Source: Nepenthes gracilis
Lineage: Eukaryota; Streptophyta; Magnoliopsida; Caryophyllales; Nepenthaceae
Length of the DNA: 64,000 nt
Reading direction: 5' to 3'
Assembly: GCA_033239525.1 (NCBI GenBank)
Contig: BSYO01000014.1
Span: 8,696,404-8,760,403 of the forward strand
The position numbers and the translations under genes are program-made. Below are positions 42,592 through 54,170 of this stretch, in pieces. Under the pieces are notes generated by a model that saw nothing but the letters and a program-made list of their open reading frames with translations, was not told the DNA's origin and searched no databases. How positions within the stretch are numbered: position 1 is the stretch's first letter; every line of letters begins with the position of its first letter.

Positions 42592-43801
42592 AAAAGAAAA
42601 GAAAGAAAAATGAGGAAAATAAAGAAAGAAAAAGGAAAGAGAAAAAGAAATGAAGGAAGAATGAGAGGAGAGAGGGAGAGAACACTGGCTGATTTTGCTC
42701 CATGACAACTTCCTTTTCTCCAGCCAATCCGTTGGAAAACCACGTTCTTTCTTCCTCTCGCTTACCAGCCTCATTTTTCTCCCTTTTAGTTGCTCTCATT
42801 CTCTTTAAAAATGTTGCCTTCTTCTTATTCTTCTAGCAGTTACGGGCAAAATCAAAGAGAGAAATAGTACGAAAAAGGTAGTTGGAAGTCTACTGCTATT
42901 ACCGCTGTCATTAATTGGTGCCAAAGGGATTATCACTGAGGCTGTTCAAAGCCGCCACTGTCGGTATTTATCGCCGTAGCTACAGTGTCGTCGCAAATCA
43001 GGCAAATTAATTTATGACTCCTTTGTAAGTAATTTCGTGACCTTCCTCTCTAGTGAGTAAACCCATTATAATTTCTTACGTGTGTGATGAAATTTGTGGA
43101 GAATCAACTGTAGTTGATGTCTAATAATGAAATGGGTGAAACAGAGCCATGACTCGATGACACTGAAACAAGAAATTTAAGGGTTGTCATTGAAATTGGG
43201 GCTTAATAATTTATGGAATTTTGTTATAATTGCATATTTGAAGATGAAAGTTGAGATTTCCTTTATTTTGATGAAAATTAGACGAAATGTGAATAAACAG
43301 AGAGCTATGCTCTATTTTAAGAAATGAGTATGGCAATGGTGGGTAAATACGGAGCTTGGGATACAAGAATATTAGTATAAAGATGTGTATTCAGTGTATG
43401 TGTGTGAGAGAGAACTGTTGTGTGTGGGGGGGTAAAATTTGGCAACGTGGGTATGAGTGGCCGTGTGTGTGTGTGGCTTGGTGTAAACTGCTAGTATGGT
43501 GTGTTACTGGCAGTGGGTGTGTGCTAGCAGTGTGAAGTGGTGCTGCCATATGTGTGCAGTCGTGTGTGTGCTGCTGCTACGTGTGTGTGCTGCTTGCGTG
43601 CGTATTTAAGTGTGTGTAGTGTGTGTTGGCAGTGTGGGTGTGGGTGCTAGCACTGTGTGTGCATATGAATGTGTTGTGTACCATGTAATGTGATCGTGTA
43701 TGTCAAACTTTAGAGAGTGGAGTTGAGGATGTAATCCAATTTCATTGGAAGCTCATTAAATAAATAAATAAACAAATATATATATGTGTGTGTGTATACA
43801 T
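42592..43801 (+). repeat. Element C 3' LTR, second part, truncated
   Basis: It begins with the right copy of TSD aaaag (42592-42596) and continues the C LTR (compare 3205-4218 and 6534-6735). It stops at about 43801 after '(tg)n tatacattt'; about 1.4 kb of the 5' LTR has no counterpart. The next base belongs to element H. It is a deletion or illegitimate junction, not an LTR end. Confidence 0.85.
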
Positions 43802-43802
43802 T

Positions 43803-43877
43803 TCGAAACATCCTCCCGCTTAATTATTAACTGATGATACCCCGATCACAAATCAATCTCAGAGAATTCTTGAGATA
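43803..43877 (-). pseudogene. Element H reverse transcriptase, fragment left of element G
   Basis: On the minus strand this reads SQEFSEIDL*SGYHQLIIK and REDVSK, motif A of a chromovirus RT with one stop. It is the direct continuation of IDDLFD*LQVS at 60212-60250 across element G. Confidence 0.88.
43873..43877. repeat. Left TSD of element G (agata)
   Basis: It is identical to 60207-60211. Confidence 0.92.
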
Positions 43878-45651
43878 TGTCACGAACTCTGATTAAATAG
43901 ATCAATTTAAATAATTAATTATAATTTCTAAAATTTAATAATCCTAAATAATTTTAAACAAATAATACTAAATTTTAAAATTCGGTGTGATAAACCAAAA
44001 TATACAGCTCAACAAAATTAAATTATCACAGGATCTCATTGGACAACCATTCGGATAATATAAATACGACTTGCCCTATAATCATCGTAAGGGAGGTAAT
44101 AGATTAACTAAAATCATGAATCAGACATAATAAAATATCTCAACTATTTCCAATATATATATATCCATGGGCCTATACCCAGCTAATTTTCAAAATACGA
44201 TCATCTCAATTTCCAATTTAAACAATAACAAGCTAAAACTCACCAAATCGGACGAATAGCTAACAAATTATGTCCATACTTCTGCAATGCATCCAAACCT
44301 TCTACTCTAAATGGACGAAATAAAAAACATGAACCAAGCACTCAACAAGTATCATATTTAGACAAAATGAGTCTAATGAATCAGAAAAAAGGTCAAATGA
44401 ATGAAAATTCAATTAAATTACAAAATAAATCAAAATGATCGATAATACAAATCCAATATAAAGCGAAGGTCAAAATTTTAAAATCCAAATGGTAGTCTTG
44501 TACTCAAATCAAATATCTAAATCTAAACAAACGTTCAAATTTCAAAAATAGTTATCGTCGGGACGTATATATATATAAATAAATATATATATATATAACC
44601 AAAATAGAGGTAATCCAGACCACTTCCAAAGCCGATGTCGATCTGAGTCCAAATCCAAGTCTGAATTCAAGTCCAAATTTAAGGCCCGATCAGCTTGTGA
44701 TTTGGGATAGAATCCGATAGTTGGATGATCCAATAGCGTGCGTAGAAGTCAAAATAGCGATACAATAAATATTTCAAATATCAGGATCAAAATATATAGT
44801 CAAAATTATTTGTACGAGACATACCAAGGCCCATCTATGTGTAAAATCGACGAAACTCAAATTCATGTCCAAAAATTTATATCCAAATCAAAGTCCAATA
44901 CCAATCAATGCAAAAATACAAATTATGCACCAAATTTGGATTCTAATTATTTAGGCCAAAATCCATGTACTCTATACCTATAGACAAAGTTGTTCACTAT
45001 GTTTTGCCACCCATAACTTTGGGTGCAATCCTTAAACTTGTCGGATATATTAGGAAGTTCGAATATATTTTAAGGTTAAGTCAAATTATCCAAATGGAAA
45101 GGGTCACTACTCCAAACATTTCCTACCGACGAAAAGGATTTCTAAATAACAATATCTCCCCGTTGGGAGCTAGCCAGAGTTTCAAATCCAAATGTAGTGA
45201 CCACAACCCGCCACGTGCATGTGAAAATGTTCGGTCTATACAAAGTTTCATATTGATTTTCATACAAATATATTGATATAAAATATATAGTATTTTATAA
45301 ATTATTTTATAAAATCAACATCCACAAGGAGAATGGAAAGATTTACTTAACTTATTTTCACTGATTTCTTTTGAAAACGACGGCGAATGGATGGCGGCCG
45401 TTTTGGCTTCGGCTCCCAATTTCATCCTCTATGAACTTCGGAGCACAAAATTGAGGACAGCATCATGGAGAGTGTTTCACCGGCTTCCATTCCTGGCGTC
45501 GAGAGCCCCGACAATGGCTGCGGCAGCAGTCGTGCACCGACCTCCTCTCTCCTCTCTTCTCCCCCTTCCTCTTTCTCCTTCCCTCTCCCCGGCGGCGTCC
45601 TTATCCTGTTTCTATTTTTTTTTTTCTTTTTTTTTGTTTTGCTTTAAAATA

Positions 45652-45688
<37 letters not shown>

Positions 45689-45882
45689 TTATATTTTTTA
45701 TTTTTTATTCCAAATTCCGAATCAATATTTGGGTGACAATATGGGCGCACCTCGGACGCCATCTCAACCGATCGTAATATTCTTCTAAATTTTACAATAT
45801 TAAATTAATTTTTATCATATTTAAATTATCTAAAATTATAATTAATATTAAATTAATCTGAATACAAGTCTGGGATATTACA
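43878..45882 (-). repeat. Element G left LTR (3' LTR in element sense)
   Basis: It runs from TGTCACGAACTC to GGGATATTACA. Relative to the right LTR it lacks about 540 bp (the counterpart of 59105-59650) and about 50 bp near 58690. A (TAT)n tract lies at 45650-45690. A 93-codon frame at 45391-45672 is LTR sequence and low-complexity. Confidence 0.9.
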
Positions 45883-45918
45883 TTCTCTCCTCCTTATAAA
45901 AATTTCAGCCTCGAAATT
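45883..45918 (-). promoter_or_regulatory. PPT and hairpin of element G
   Basis: On the minus strand 'AAATTTCGAGG' and 'CTGAAATTT' form a near-perfect stem, followed by AAGGAGGAGAGAA and the LTR. The same architecture is found in A and B. Confidence 0.75.
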
Positions 45919-47465
45919 TATGCATCTCGATCTTAACCTCGATTATCTTACAATGATAATATTATTCTAAACTTCATATTCAGTCTTCTTAAGAGACTTC
46001 CTCAATCAAATGATTTCTCCAAATCATGTCTTCAACAAATAGGGATATTCTTCCGGACTTATCCTTAAGATCCCTTAACACTTTTTTGACTCGAAAATTC
46101 CTCGAAAGCATAATGATCAATGGAAACATCTTATTCCTCTGTGCCAAATTATTCTTATCCTAAAAAATCAAAACCACAACCTAAACCTAAAATACTTTCA
46201 TCGATCAAAACAATTACAACCCAAACACGTACGAATGATCAATCGAATAAACCATATTATATCTATCCATCAAATTCAGAAGTAAGGCCAATCTGAATAC
46301 CACTTCTCTAATTTGCTGAAAAACTTCGAATGTCTCAATACAACCTCCACTTCAGACTATCATTCAACTTTAAAACTCAGAATTCTTCTCTTCAAGATGC
46401 TTCCAAAAACATCTGACTACTCTTTTCGAACCTCCAATCAAATTACAAATCTAATCTCCTACTTCAAGCCTCAAATTAAATCTTATTGTCGATAGCCATG
46501 AGTTCACACGCTTTCGCTGTGCCACTCTAATCAATCATTATCCTCAAATCAAATCAAAAGCCTCGAAATAGGAATACCTTACAATCTTCACATCTCGACA
46601 ATATACCAACGGTCAATCTCGGAAATGATATCTTAATAAGCAAGTAATAAGCCGACTTCATCAGCTCATCCATCATATGCTAGCTCATTTTCATCCAAAT
46701 GGCCATCAAATCCTTTATTGTTTGAGGCAGACTCAAAATAAAATCTCAAAAGTTTCCTCTAATCGATTTCCTTCCTTAGGCACGGATATAGCTTGCCATG
46801 GAAGTCACGATTTGCTACTTCATGTTCAGCCTATTGGCTTTGACTCGAGATCAAATCGTCATCAAACTCTCTCTCCAATCCACTAGGTGGAGAGTCTTTG
46901 ACATTCTCAATGAGCTTGGATCACTCCAACTCAACCATAATTACTGACAACCTCATTTGTTTTTGAACTTCTATCTAATCAGCTGAAACTCAAAGAGATA
47001 ATTCTCAATAACATACTTCCTCTCGAACGTACAATTGGAAAAAAAAATACTTTGCACCATAGGCTCGAGGTTGCTGACTCGATCACATCCGTTTTCATGA
47101 TGCCTCATTCAAAAGGAAGTTCATCTCTAATCTTTATATATTTTCATGATGCTCCGTTCAAAATTCAATCTTGACAACAAAGAGACGAAATCCCTCTGGC
47201 CCAAGCCTTCCTATTGGCATCCTCGCTATAGTATCTTCACGCCAAATCCTCTAGACTGCGCCACATCCCAAACTTGTCTCAGATAAGGCACCCAATATGT
47301 AGAATCAAAACATATTCAAATTTTTTGTTGAAGTATCACTAAGCACTACCAATCCTTCAGATCCATTAGGGATCAAAAAAACTGACGCTAATGACACTCT
47401 AATCGTCAAGAAACTTCCAACAATTTTCTTACCAAATTCAGCCAAGTCCAAGAAATCCCACACTC
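45919..47465 (-). pseudogene. Element G RNase H, integrase and C-terminal tail, strongly decayed
   Basis: Reading downward from 47465: an RNase H start like FLIPNGSEGLVVLSDTSTKN (about 47400-47310), then degraded sequence. An integrase core piece 'ELMKSAYYLLIKISF' lies near 46690-46640. EVVFRLALLLNLMDRYNMVY (about 46310-46250) matches the family's [20 protein letters not shown]. Stops and indels are frequent. It is recognisable only by comparison with F and C. Confidence 0.7.
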
Positions 47466-47786
47466 TCACAACCTTAGCCGGTCATTCTTTTTTTTTTTAC
47501 CACTACTTTTATATTTTTGTATTCCAAAATGTAACCTTAAGAGACATATGACCCAAAATGATATCTTCTCCAACCATAATTCATACTCTTCAAAATTTTT
47601 CAAATAATTTAAAACATCATTAACAAAACTACCACAATTAACCCAAATATGGTCAAACATTAGATTTATAATATCCATAAAAGACACTAAAATATTCAAC
47701 AATCCAAAGGCACAATGAAAATTTTGCAATGGCCACATATTGACCTGAAAGTTGTCCTATGCACATCGTCCAATATAATTCTCAAT
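47466..47786 (-). pseudogene. Element G reverse transcriptase, part downstream of element F
   Basis: The open piece 47738-47466 contains FGLLNILVSFMDIINLMFDH, then SFVNDVLNYLKNFEEY ([15 protein letters not shown] in active relatives; the first catalytic Asp is changed to Asn), then ELWLEKISF. About 17 residues between the last two blocks are missing. Confidence 0.8.
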
Positions 47787-47791
47787 TAAGG
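47787..47791. repeat. Left TSD of element F (taagg)
   Basis: It is identical to 55726-55730 and lies in G RT sequence. Confidence 0.9.
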
Positions 47792-47919
47792 TGTGAGATC
47801 CCAAAATCAAAGAAGCTTAAAATCAAAGTAAAATATTGCTACTTAAAACCGGAGTGTTTTTATTTCGACTTAAACCGGAGTGGCCTTACACCACTGGAAG
47901 ACCAAAACTAATGGTAATC

Positions 47920-48200
47920 AAAATGTTGACTGGTGTCAAAATGTTGACTAGGGTCAAGATGCTGGCAACGTCTAGACATTGACTAACGTCAAGATGTTGA
48001 CCGAAAGGTTGACCGAAGGATTGACAGATTTTTATAAATGTTGACCGACCTTGAATAAGAGAAAAGAAACGTTAGCCAGTTTTGAGTAAAAGTTGGTCAG
48101 ATTAGAGTAAGAAGCATTGACCGAAAAAGTTGACCGACTTTGAAGAAAATGTTGACTAGTTAGGATTGACTACTGAATTCAGAAATTTTGACCAAGATAA
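47920..48200 (+). promoter_or_regulatory. Array of TTGAC (W-box core) motifs in the F LTR
   Basis: The array has an imperfect period near 21 bp built on 'aatgttgaccggtgtcaa'. I count 13 TTGAC cores on the plus strand between 47926 and 48300 and three on the minus strand. About 0.4 per strand would be expected by chance in that length. It lies about 120-490 bp upstream of the TATA box. TTGAC(C/T) is the WRKY-binding W-box; WRKY binding here is inferred. The same array is at 54785-55075 and 62664-63000. Confidence 0.65.
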
Positions 48201-48310
48201 ATTAAGGGCAAACTAAAGACATTGGCCAACTTTGTTGTTTAGATGGTTAGATCCCAACTAGATCCGAATCTAATCAGAGTAAGTGAACTACCCTGTTGAC
48301 CTTCTAGATG

Positions 48311-48411
48311 AAAGTACTAAGTAGGTAACTTACTCCACTCACTCTCACCTAACCCCTGAAGGGAAGTACCAAGTAGGTAACCCACCCCACTTACTCCCTC
48401 TAATCTCTCCT
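48311..48411 (+). promoter_or_regulatory. Two 51 bp direct repeats with AC-type elements upstream of TATA
   Basis: Both units share 'aagta(c)caagtaggtaac' and a C/A-rich tail. Unit 1 includes ACCTAACC, the AC-III type of R2R3-MYB site. They end two bases before the TATA box. They are conserved in the 3' LTR (55192-55290), in I (63152-63250) and in rearranged form in E. Confidence 0.6.
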
Positions 48412-48412
48412 C

Positions 48413-48420
48413 TTTATATA
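48413..48420 (+). promoter_or_regulatory. TATA box of the F 5' LTR
   Basis: TTTATATA is followed by 'ctgagctcc'. It is conserved at 55294-55302 and 63254-63262. Confidence 0.7.
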
Positions 48421-49164
48421 CTGAGCTCCAATTGAGGGACTGGTGTGAAATTTATGTCGAGGAAGAAGGATAAGGAGTGAAGAAGGAGAAAAAGTTTCAA
48501 GTCAGTCGGAGTGGACGATCAATAGTAAGGCAAGTGTACCTTTCCTTTTTAAACCCAGATTTTAAGAATATTTCTAAGGCAAGTGTACTCCCCCTTTTTA
48601 AATTCAGATTTTAAGTATACTTCTGTTTTCAAGTCCTGGCTTTAAGAAAAATTACAAGTGTTGTCTTCAGATTTAAAAATACTTCAGCACATAGTATATT
48701 AGGCTTATCGTTTTAATTACTTCTTGACAAGCTGTATCTCTGATGTCATACTTGCTATACGATTGGATTAAAAATATGATTTTGATTTCATGGTTAATTC
48801 ATGATTTCTACTTTCTACTTTTTGCTTTCTGCTCAACTTATGATTGAACTTCAATTGTATAAAAATAGAGAAGTAGACCGGCTTTGAGTCATAATGATAT
48901 AATAAAGAAATATTGACCGGAATGAGATTTATGGATTTGAAACCAACTTCATGTCAATTGAAAGTCTTTATATTTGACCAGAATAAGAAAAATAAATTTA
49001 AAATTGGCTTTGTAATATGACGACCGAAAGCTTTGTGCCAGTCCGGAATGTGAACTAAAGAAAAAGTGAACCAACTTTATGATAAGATAAATAAGATCGG
49101 ACTTTAGCACAGGGAGATAAAGTTATCCGGCATGCCTTAGAACATGGTGGTAATCGAGGATAAC

Positions 49165-49278
49165 AAAAGAGAGCCGTCCTCGGGGCTTTGTACAAGGAGG
49201 AAGTTAGGACCGTCCTCGGGGCTTTATACAAGGAGGAAGTGAGAGCAATCCTTGGGACTTTATACAAGGAGGTATTGC
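49165..49278. repeat. Tandem repeat of about 45 bp in the F LTR
   Basis: Three units share 'cctcggggcttt(g/a)tacaag' and 'gaggaagt'. Homologous arrays are at 4856-5010 (inverted, E) and 63940-64000 (I). It is absent from the F 3' LTR because of the deletion there. Confidence 0.88.
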
Positions 49279-49982
49279 CGTAATTGTGAGGAGATGTGCA
49301 CAATCTATTCTCAATTATTGCCCCATCCGCTAGTGATGTCCTTTACCGATAAAAAGAATAAGAGAAATTTCCATAATAAGACCGACTTTGTTTTTCATCC
49401 CGATTTTCAGAACTAACTACTCCGACTTTCCTGATTACTTTTGCATTATGTATCTGCCATGATCTGGTCAACTGTTATTTTATAATATTCATGTTATATA
49501 TATACCGTATCCTGCCTTACAACATAAATGCTTTACGAAAAATATGCATGTACCTTGTTGAGCTTCGACTCACTATTTTTGATTTTTTTCCCCTCCAGAT
49601 GAAATTATAGAGCTCTTGCCTGACGAGATGGAGTGACTAGAGCTCCGTCTGAATGCTTCTAAGGACTCGGAAGTATATTTTGGAGTTACCTGGAAGTAGT
49701 TTTATTGTAATGATCCGGTTGAAATACATGAATTTTTTTAATTGGACTTTTATGACTATGTATGCATAAATGAGTTTTTTGGGTATGAATGTAAATGTTT
49801 TGGCTGGTTATTAGATTGGCTTCCGTTACATATTTTGTGGATATCGTGTAAGGGTCCTAAATGGCATCTGTGATTTTATAATTGGGAGGCATGACTGGCC
49901 CGGATCAGATCATCGAAACCTTAGTGACAGTTCTGGGAGGTCGCTGGCAGAATGCAAGAAAAAAAAATTCATTTCGTCACAA

Positions 49983-49995
49983 TTGGTATCATAGA
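49983..49995 (+). promoter_or_regulatory. PBS of element F (tRNA-iMet type)
   Basis: It reads TTGGTATCATAGA, one base after the LTR end. The following 50 bases match the leaders of A and B ('gagatgccttagg', 'atgcggaagcatagg'). Confidence 0.92.
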
Positions 49996-50196
49996 GATGA
50001 GATGCCTTAGGAATTGATCGATTAAGAATGCGGAAGCATAGGTTTGAATCTTCATACTGAATTTCCTTAAGAAGTAGGCCAGGGTAACTTAGGCGACTAG
50101 AGTCCTAAAGAAGCTTGGATCCTAGGCTAGGTTCAATTTTAATGAGCTGATGGATATTTTTTGGAATTATAATATCGTGCCTGTCTTGATTTTAGG

Positions 50197-51205
50197 ATGG
50201 CTAGTAGAAGAGGAAGAAGGAATGGCTGTAATACACCCCATGATCGGAAGGCTGCCTATATAGATTTATTAGAAAGAATGACCAACGTAGTGGAGTATGT
50301 TGAGTACAGGCATAAGGCTCCAGTCCCTACGACTAAGCCAGCTCCGGCCATCCTGGCTCCAACCACGTATGATTGGTTCATGACGGAGCGAGCACCAGGC
50401 TTTTTGGGGAAGCTAGATCCGGTAAAAGTTGATATATGGCTAAAGAGGATGAAGAAAATATTTACAGTAATTAGGTGTACGTACCAGAGAAGGTCGCCTT
50501 CGCCTAATATAAGTTGGAGGGCGAAGCGGACAGTTCGTGGAGCATGAAGATGAGAGTGCTAGGAGTGCCCGACGAGATGATCACTTGGAATATGTTCGAG
50601 GAAGCTTTTTTGGAGAAATACTTTCCATTCAGTCTTTGGGATAAAAAGGAGATGGAATTCAAAGATTAAGGCAATGGAGTATGTCGGTGACTGAGTACGA
50701 TTCTAAATTCACTGAGCTATCCTGATTCTAGCCTTATTATGTAGAAGACAAATTAAGAAAGGCGAAGAAGTTTCAACAAGGACTGCGGGATGATATCAGA
50801 AAATAACTGTCCACATTAAAACTTGAGACGTATGCCGACATACTTGATAGAGTAGTCATTTACAAAAAAGAAGTGGAGATAGAGAAATTTTACGCAAAGA
50901 GGGCAGCTAGCCGGGCAAGCGTTAGTGTCGGACCTGCTGGGGGATCTTTTGGATCATCCAAGAAGATAAGGACGACTGATAAAGGAAAGGGTGTTGTGCC
51001 GACTCAGTCGATGACTGATTCAAGGACGTCGGCTATGCACTGCACCACCTGTGGAAGGATGCATTCGGGGCAAGCGTGCCACCGGATGACAGGAGTTTGT
51101 TTCAAATGCAGACAGTAAGGCCACCTGATCAAGGATTGACCGAGACTAGAGGGGAGAAAGCCTACTATTCCGACTAAGGCCTTCGTAGTCACTATTTAGG
51201 AACCG
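50197..51205 (+). pseudogene. gag: Element F gag, frameshifted
   Basis: It starts at ATG 50197 (MASRRGRRNG...), about 200 bp after the primer site. The capsid lead-in reads FLGKLDPVKVDIWLKRMKKI. A shift near 50490-50540 breaks it, and decayed capsid follows (EAFLEKYFPF, VTEYDSKFTEL). Open piece 50873-51118 is the basic C-terminal region with CTTCGRMHSGQACH and then CFKCRQ*GHLIKD*, a knuckle with a stop in place of one residue and the last Cys lost. Gag forms the particle and packages RNA. Confidence 0.88.
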
Positions 51206-51222
51206 GCAGATCGTCAAATGTC

Positions 51223-51890
51223 ATGGAAGGTACTCTTTCTGTTTGTGGAGTTCCTACATCTATCTTATTTGACTCAGGATCTATCCACTCCTTTGTTTCT
51301 CCACAAATTGCGTACCTTATTGCCACTACCCCTTACACATTGGATTATGAATTATCTGAGTGTACCCCTATTAGATTCCCTATAATTACTGATGTTGTAT
51401 ATCCTGGATGCGTAATGGAAATAGATGGGCAATGTTTAATTGTGGATTTGGTATTACTAAACATTGGAGGTTTTGACGTGATATTAGGAATAGATTAGCT
51501 AGCTAAAAACCATGCCACCATTGATTGCTTTATGAAGAGGGTTTATTTTAAGATCCCTGCGATGGAAACCTTTTTCTTCCAAGGCATTAGGAAGAAGGAG
51601 ATGCCGATGTTGATCTCGGCCTTGCATGCCAAACACTTGGTGAGAAATGGATGTAAAGCTTACTTGGCTTATGCTTGCACCACTAAGAGTCATAAGGTGC
51701 CGGCTAGGAACATTTTAGTCATCTACAATTTTAAGGATGTATTTTCTAAGGAGTTTCCTGGATTGCATCATCATTGGGAGATTGAGTTTGAGATCTCTAT
51801 TGTTTCGAGTGTCAGTCCAGTTTTTAAGACCTCTTATAGGATGGCCCCCTGCTGAGTTAGAGGAGCTAAGATTATAATTACAGGAGCTGT
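51223..51890 (+). pseudogene. Element F protease and linker
   Basis: PR reads VPTSILFDSGSIHSFVSPQI, with the catalytic D-S-G intact, and ends ...GGFDVILGID followed by TAG where Trp is expected. The next piece (51532-51855) has ISALHAKHLVRNGCKAYLAY and a linker with FKDVFSKEFPGL, as in H and in Tekay elements generally. A one-base shift near 51850 leads into RT. Confidence 0.88.
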
Positions 51891-52640
51891 TAGACAAGGA
51901 TTTTATCAGGTTGAGTGTGTCTCCTTGGGGAGCACCGGTGTTATTTGTAAGAAAGAAAGATAGGTCGTTACGTCTTTGTGTTGATTATCGTGAATTAAAC
52001 AAAATTACGATAAAAAATAAACATCCTCTACCGCGTATTGATGATTTGTTTAATCAATTGCAAAGATCTCAGGTATTCTCAAAGATTAATCTAAGGTCCG
52101 ATTATCATCAGTTGAGGATTAAGCCGCAGGATGTGGCCAAAACTGCTTTTTGGACGAGATACAGCCACTATGAGTTCATTGTTACGCCCTTTGGGCGTGC
52201 GAACGCCCCTGCTGCCTTTATGAATCTGATGAATAGAGTGTTCAGGCAGTATCTGGATAAATTTGTGGTAGTTTTTATTGATGATATTCTAATCTATTTA
52301 AAGAACTATAAGGAGTATGAAACTATCTAAGGATAGTACTTCAAGTGCTCTGTGAGAAAAAGTTATATGCTAAGTTGGGAAAATGTGAATTCTGGTAGGA
52401 GAAGGTGATATTCTTGGGACATGTAATTTCCAATGGTGGCATTTCTGTGGATCCAAAAAAAGTAGAGGCTGTTACTAACTGGAGTAGGCCGACTTCTATA
52501 ACCAAGGTTAGAAGCTTTCTGGGCATGGCAGGCTACTACTGGCGATTTGTGAAAAACTTTTTACAGATTACTATGCCCCCGACTCGATTACTGAAGAAGA
52601 AAGTTAAATTTGAATGGATTGAGGAGTGTGATCAGAGTTT
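51891..52640 (+). pseudogene. Element F reverse transcriptase
   Basis: Open piece 51911-52330 reads [70 protein letters not shown] and [12 protein letters not shown]. The motif A Asp is Asn here (residue 60 of this piece), which should abolish polymerisation. The palm Asp pair is intact. Piece 52405-52644 has [20 protein letters not shown] and [19 protein letters not shown] near 52328 and a TAG near 52398 interrupt it. Confidence 0.93.
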
Positions 52641-53095
52641 TTAGGAGCTAAAGGATCGCCTGACTACTACTATACTATTGGTGATTCCAGAAGGGTTAGG
52701 AGGCTATGAGGTGTACTTTCACGCCTCTAAGGCGGGCTTGGGATATGTGTTGATGCAGACGGTAGGGTGGTAGCTTGCGTGTCTAGGCAACTAAAGATGA
52801 ATGAAAAGAACTACCCTACCCATGATTTAGAGCTAGCTGCCGTGGTGTTTGCCTTAAAAATTTGGAGGCATTACCTGTATGGTAAAAATTTTCTTGTGTA
52901 TTCTGATTATAAAAGCCTGAAGTATCTGTTTTTCCAAAAGGAGCTTAACATGAGGCAAAGGAGGTGGTTTGATTTCTTAAAGGATTACGACTGTGAGATA
53001 CAGTATAAGCCTAGAGAGGCTAATATAGTTGCGGATGCATTAGTTGACGGTCAGGAATTGTGGCTCGATTGCAAATCAAGCAAATGAAATTATTA
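52641..53095 (+). pseudogene. Element F RNase H
   Basis: It starts with [20 protein letters not shown] (first catalytic Asp changed to His), then VLMQTVG and a stop or shift. Piece 52767-53087 reads [50 protein letters not shown] and EANIVADAL. It removes RNA from the RNA:DNA hybrid in active relatives. Confidence 0.9.
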
Positions 53096-54170
53096 GACTA
53101 TCCGAAGCAATGTGATGTCCAGTGATATGCTAAGGGCAATAAGATACTCCTGTCTTATCTTTAGATCTAACCTGAGATTGTTAGTGAAGTTAAGAAGAAG
53201 CAAGTTAATGATCCATTCATTATAGAAATTGCAAGTAACTTGAGTAAGGAGTCCCGAGTTGAATCCAGTATCCGAACGGATGGAATATTGAGGTTTAGGA
53301 CTGTTTATGTGTGCCAGATGATAAGGAGTTAAAAAAAAAAGATTCTAAAGGAAGTTCATCGGTCTAGATATACCATCCACCCCAGAACAAATAAAATGTA
53401 TCAAGATTTGAAGAAAACTTTCTAGTGGAGGAACATAAAGAGGGACATCATGGCCTATGTGGAGAATGCCTCGTATGTCAGCAATTGAAGCCGAAAAGAA
53501 GAAAATCTTCGGGGTTGTTACCGCCAATGCTGATCCCAAGCTGGAAATGGGAAGATATTATTATGGATTTTGTATCGGGTCTGCCAAGGACTCCTAGAAA
53601 TCACAATACTGTTTGGGTTATAGTTGATTGGTTAACAAAGTTAGCCCACTTCTTGGCAATCAGGATACCTATTCGCGTGATAAGCTGGCTCAGCTATATG
53701 TGAACGAGATCGTGAAACTATATGAAATTCCTACCTCCATTGTCTCTGATGGGGATCCCCGTTTTGTCTCAAGGTTTTGGAAAAGTTTGCATGAAGAACT
53801 GGGGACTGAATTGAAATTTAGTACTGCTTATCACCCTCAAATGGATGGCCAGTCTGAGCAAACTATCTAGATTCTTGAAAATATATTAAGGGCTTTTATA
53901 TTAGAAATAAAAGGCACTTGGGATACTTACCTGGCACTGACAAAATTTGCTTATAATAACAGTTATCAAGCTAGTATCAGCATGGCGCCTTTTGAGGCTC
54001 TATATGGAAGGAAATACAGTTCGCGATTCACCGGGAAGAAACCCAGAGATAAAAGAATTTTGGGTCTAGAAATCGTAAAGGAAACGGCTGAGAAAATTAA
54101 ACTGATCTATAATAATTTGAAGATTGCTCAAAGTAGATAGAAAAGCTATACGAATAAAAGGAGGACAGAA
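53096..54170 (+). pseudogene. Element F integrase, zinc finger and catalytic core
   Basis: H2C2 is HRSRYTIHPRTNKMYQDL (53370-53415), then ECLVCQQLKP (53465-53495), with a shift between. The core has WKWEDIIMDFVSGLPRT (Asp), WVIVDWLTKLAHFLAI, SIVSDGDPRFVSRFWKSL (Asp), TAYHPQMDGQSEQT (Glu), then TAG. It continues AYNNSYQASISMAPFEALYG. The acidic triad is intact, but at least three breaks separate it. Confidence 0.92.

Larger units (their letters stand above)
47792..49981 (+). repeat. Element F 5' LTR
   Basis: It runs from TGTGAGATCCC to ...TTTCGTCACA. In order it holds a TTGAC-rich tandem array (47920-48200), two 51 bp direct repeats (48311-48411), a TATA box (48413-48420), a leader, a 45 bp tandem repeat (49165-49278), the conserved 'ttggcttccg' block (49816-49825) and the end. 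Confidence 0.94.

Noticed and set aside
45391..45672. 93-codon frame starting MAAVLASAP
   Set aside because: It sits in the G left LTR. The counterpart in the right LTR (59675-59977) keeps neither frame nor start, and the end is a poly-T and TAT tract.
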